Assembly (NCBI GenBank): GCA_017304505.1
Contig: JAFKKQ010000373.1
Location: forward strand, 1-6,631
Length of the DNA: 6,631 nucleotides
Reading direction: 5' to 3'
Source of the DNA: Hyphomicrobiales bacterium
GTDB lineage: Bacteria > Pseudomonadota > Alphaproteobacteria > Rhizobiales > Xanthobacteraceae
Positions within the stretch are counted from its first letter, which is position 1. Each line of letters begins with the position of its first letter. Shown here in pieces: positions 5,828-6,631 of this stretch. The position numbers and the translations under genes are program-made. The notes beneath the pieces are model-generated. The model worked only from the letters and a program-made list of their open reading frames with translations. It was not told where the DNA came from and did not search any database.

Positions 5828-6631
5828 TTGTCGACTTCTCCGACCGCCGGTCCCGGCTTCGTGCACTTGCATGTGCATTCCGCTTATTCACTGCTCGAGG
5901 GCGCGCTGACCATCGCCCGGCTCGCGGAATTCGCCAAGGCGGACAAGCAGCCGGCGTTGGCGTTGACCGACACCGACAATATGTTCGGCGCGCTGGAATT
6001 CTCCGAGAAGCTCGCGGCGAGTGGCATCCAGCCGATTGTCGGCTGCAGCCTCGCAGTCGACTTCGGTGACGAAACGCGCGACCCGCGGCAGACAGGCCGG
6101 CCTCGCATGTTGGGCCGTATTGTTTTGCTCGCAGCGCGGCAGGACGGCTATCGCCGCCTGATGGAACTCAATTCGCGTGCGTTTCTCGAAACGCCGTCGA
6201 ACGAGAAACCGCACCTCAAACTGGCCTGGATCGAGGAAGCCCCGACCGACGGCCTTATCGCGTTGACCGGCGGGCCCGACGGCCCCCTGGATGCTGCGAT
6301 CGTGGCAGGGCAGGCCGATCTCGCCGCCGCCCGATGCGCCGCGCTGCAGCGGCTGTTCGGCGACCGGCTCTATGTCGAATTGCAGCGTCACGGCACCGCC
6401 GCGGAGCGGCTGGCCGAGCCGGCGCTGATCGAGCTGGCCTACACCCGCGATATCCCGTTGGTGGCCACCAACGAGCCCTATTTTGCGCGGCGCGAGGATT
6501 ACGAGGCGCACGACGCTCTGATCGCCATTGCCGAGAGCCGCGTCGTCGCCGAAACCGATCGCCGCCAACTCACCCCGGAACATGATTTCAAAAGCCGCGC
6601 CGACATGGCGAAGCTGTTCGCCGATCTGCCG
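5828..6631 (+). CDS. dnaE: DNA polymerase III alpha subunit DnaE1, N-terminal part (3' truncated by window edge)
   Basis: The first 268 residues are visible; the full family protein is about 1150. It is the catalytic subunit of the chromosomal replicase. The visible part is the PHP domain: FVHLHVHSAYSLLEGALT (11-28), LALTDTDNMFGALEF (44-58), VGCSL (71-75), LYVELQRHG (181-189) and VATNEPYF (212-219). The HLHVHS opening and overall pattern are those of DnaE1, not the damage-inducible DnaE2/ImuC. Two positions that hold metal-binding histidines in active PHP domains read T49 and Y218 here, so built-in exonuclease activity is probably lost, as in E. coli. The start is probably TTG at 5828, with GAGG at 5818-5821 and a 6-base spacer. 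No in-frame ATG fits, and GTG 5861 would cut into the PHP motif. The frame is open further upstream, so a longer N-terminus cannot be excluded. Confidence 0.94.
   Translation, partial: MSTSPTAGPGFVHLHVHSAYSLLEGALTIARLAEFAKADKQPALALTDTDNMFGALEFSEKLAASGIQPIVGCSLAVDFGDETRDPRQTGRPRMLGRIVLLAARQDGYRRLMELNSRAFLETPSNEKPHLKLAWIEEAPTDGLIALTGGPDGPLDAAIVAGQADLAAARCAALQRLFGDRLYVELQRHGTAAERLAEPALIELAYTRDIPLVATNEPYFARREDYEAHDALIAIAESRVVAETDRRQLTPEHDFKSRADMAKLFADLP

Noticed and set aside
5445..5909. 154-codon plus-strand frame between the SOS peptide and dnaE
   Set aside because: It is low-complexity, has no recognisable domain, and ends inside dnaE in another frame. Read-through of a stop-poor high-GC stretch is the simpler explanation.
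5888..6583. 231-codon minus-strand frame opposite dnaE
   Set aside because: The plus strand encodes an unmistakable DnaE1 PHP domain across the same interval; the minus-strand product has no domain.

Overview
The window looks like a core chromosomal segment of an alphaproteobacterium of the Hyphomicrobiales, probably the Bradyrhizobium / Rhodopseudomonas / Afipia group (Nitrobacteraceae). The evidence is high GC, protein sequences that read like that group's RNase J, DUF1467, short-form ProRS, LolC/E-LolD and DnaE1, and two operators of the alphaproteobacterial LexA type (GAAC-N7-GAAC / GTTC-N7-GTTC). Identities come from recognising the sequences, not from a database search. I see no insertion sequences, phage genes, CRISPR array, tRNA or rRNA.

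Layout, left to right. (1) The 3' end of an RNase J gene (+), then a small two-helix membrane protein gene of the DUF1467 family (+). (2) A 366-base gap with no convincing gene. It holds a textbook intrinsic terminator that works on the minus strand, although no minus-strand gene is visible to its right. (3) proS (+), an 88-base gap with a perfect 9-bp hairpin, then lolC/E (+) and lolD (+), only 7 bases apart. (4) An isoprenylcysteine carboxyl methyltransferase-like membrane protein gene on the minus strand, converging on lolD with 6 bases between stop codons. A plus-strand intrinsic terminator lies in its 5' leader. (5) A sigma70-type promoter with two LexA operators on it, driving an open reading frame of 32 codons with a perfect Shine-Dalgarno sequence. 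(6) About 440 bases of hairpin-rich DNA without a gene. (7) The 5' end of dnaE, the replicative DNA polymerase III alpha subunit, which probably starts at TTG and runs off the window.

The conserved genes serve RNA turnover, prolyl-tRNA supply, lipoprotein release from the inner membrane, and replication. lolC/E and lolD together make the ABC transporter that hands lipoproteins to LolA. The outstanding item is the 32-residue single-helix peptide behind a doubly LexA-blocked promoter just upstream of dnaE. It has the expected form of an SOS-induced membrane microprotein, comparable in size and control to the Caulobacter division inhibitor SidA. Homology to SidA is not shown here.
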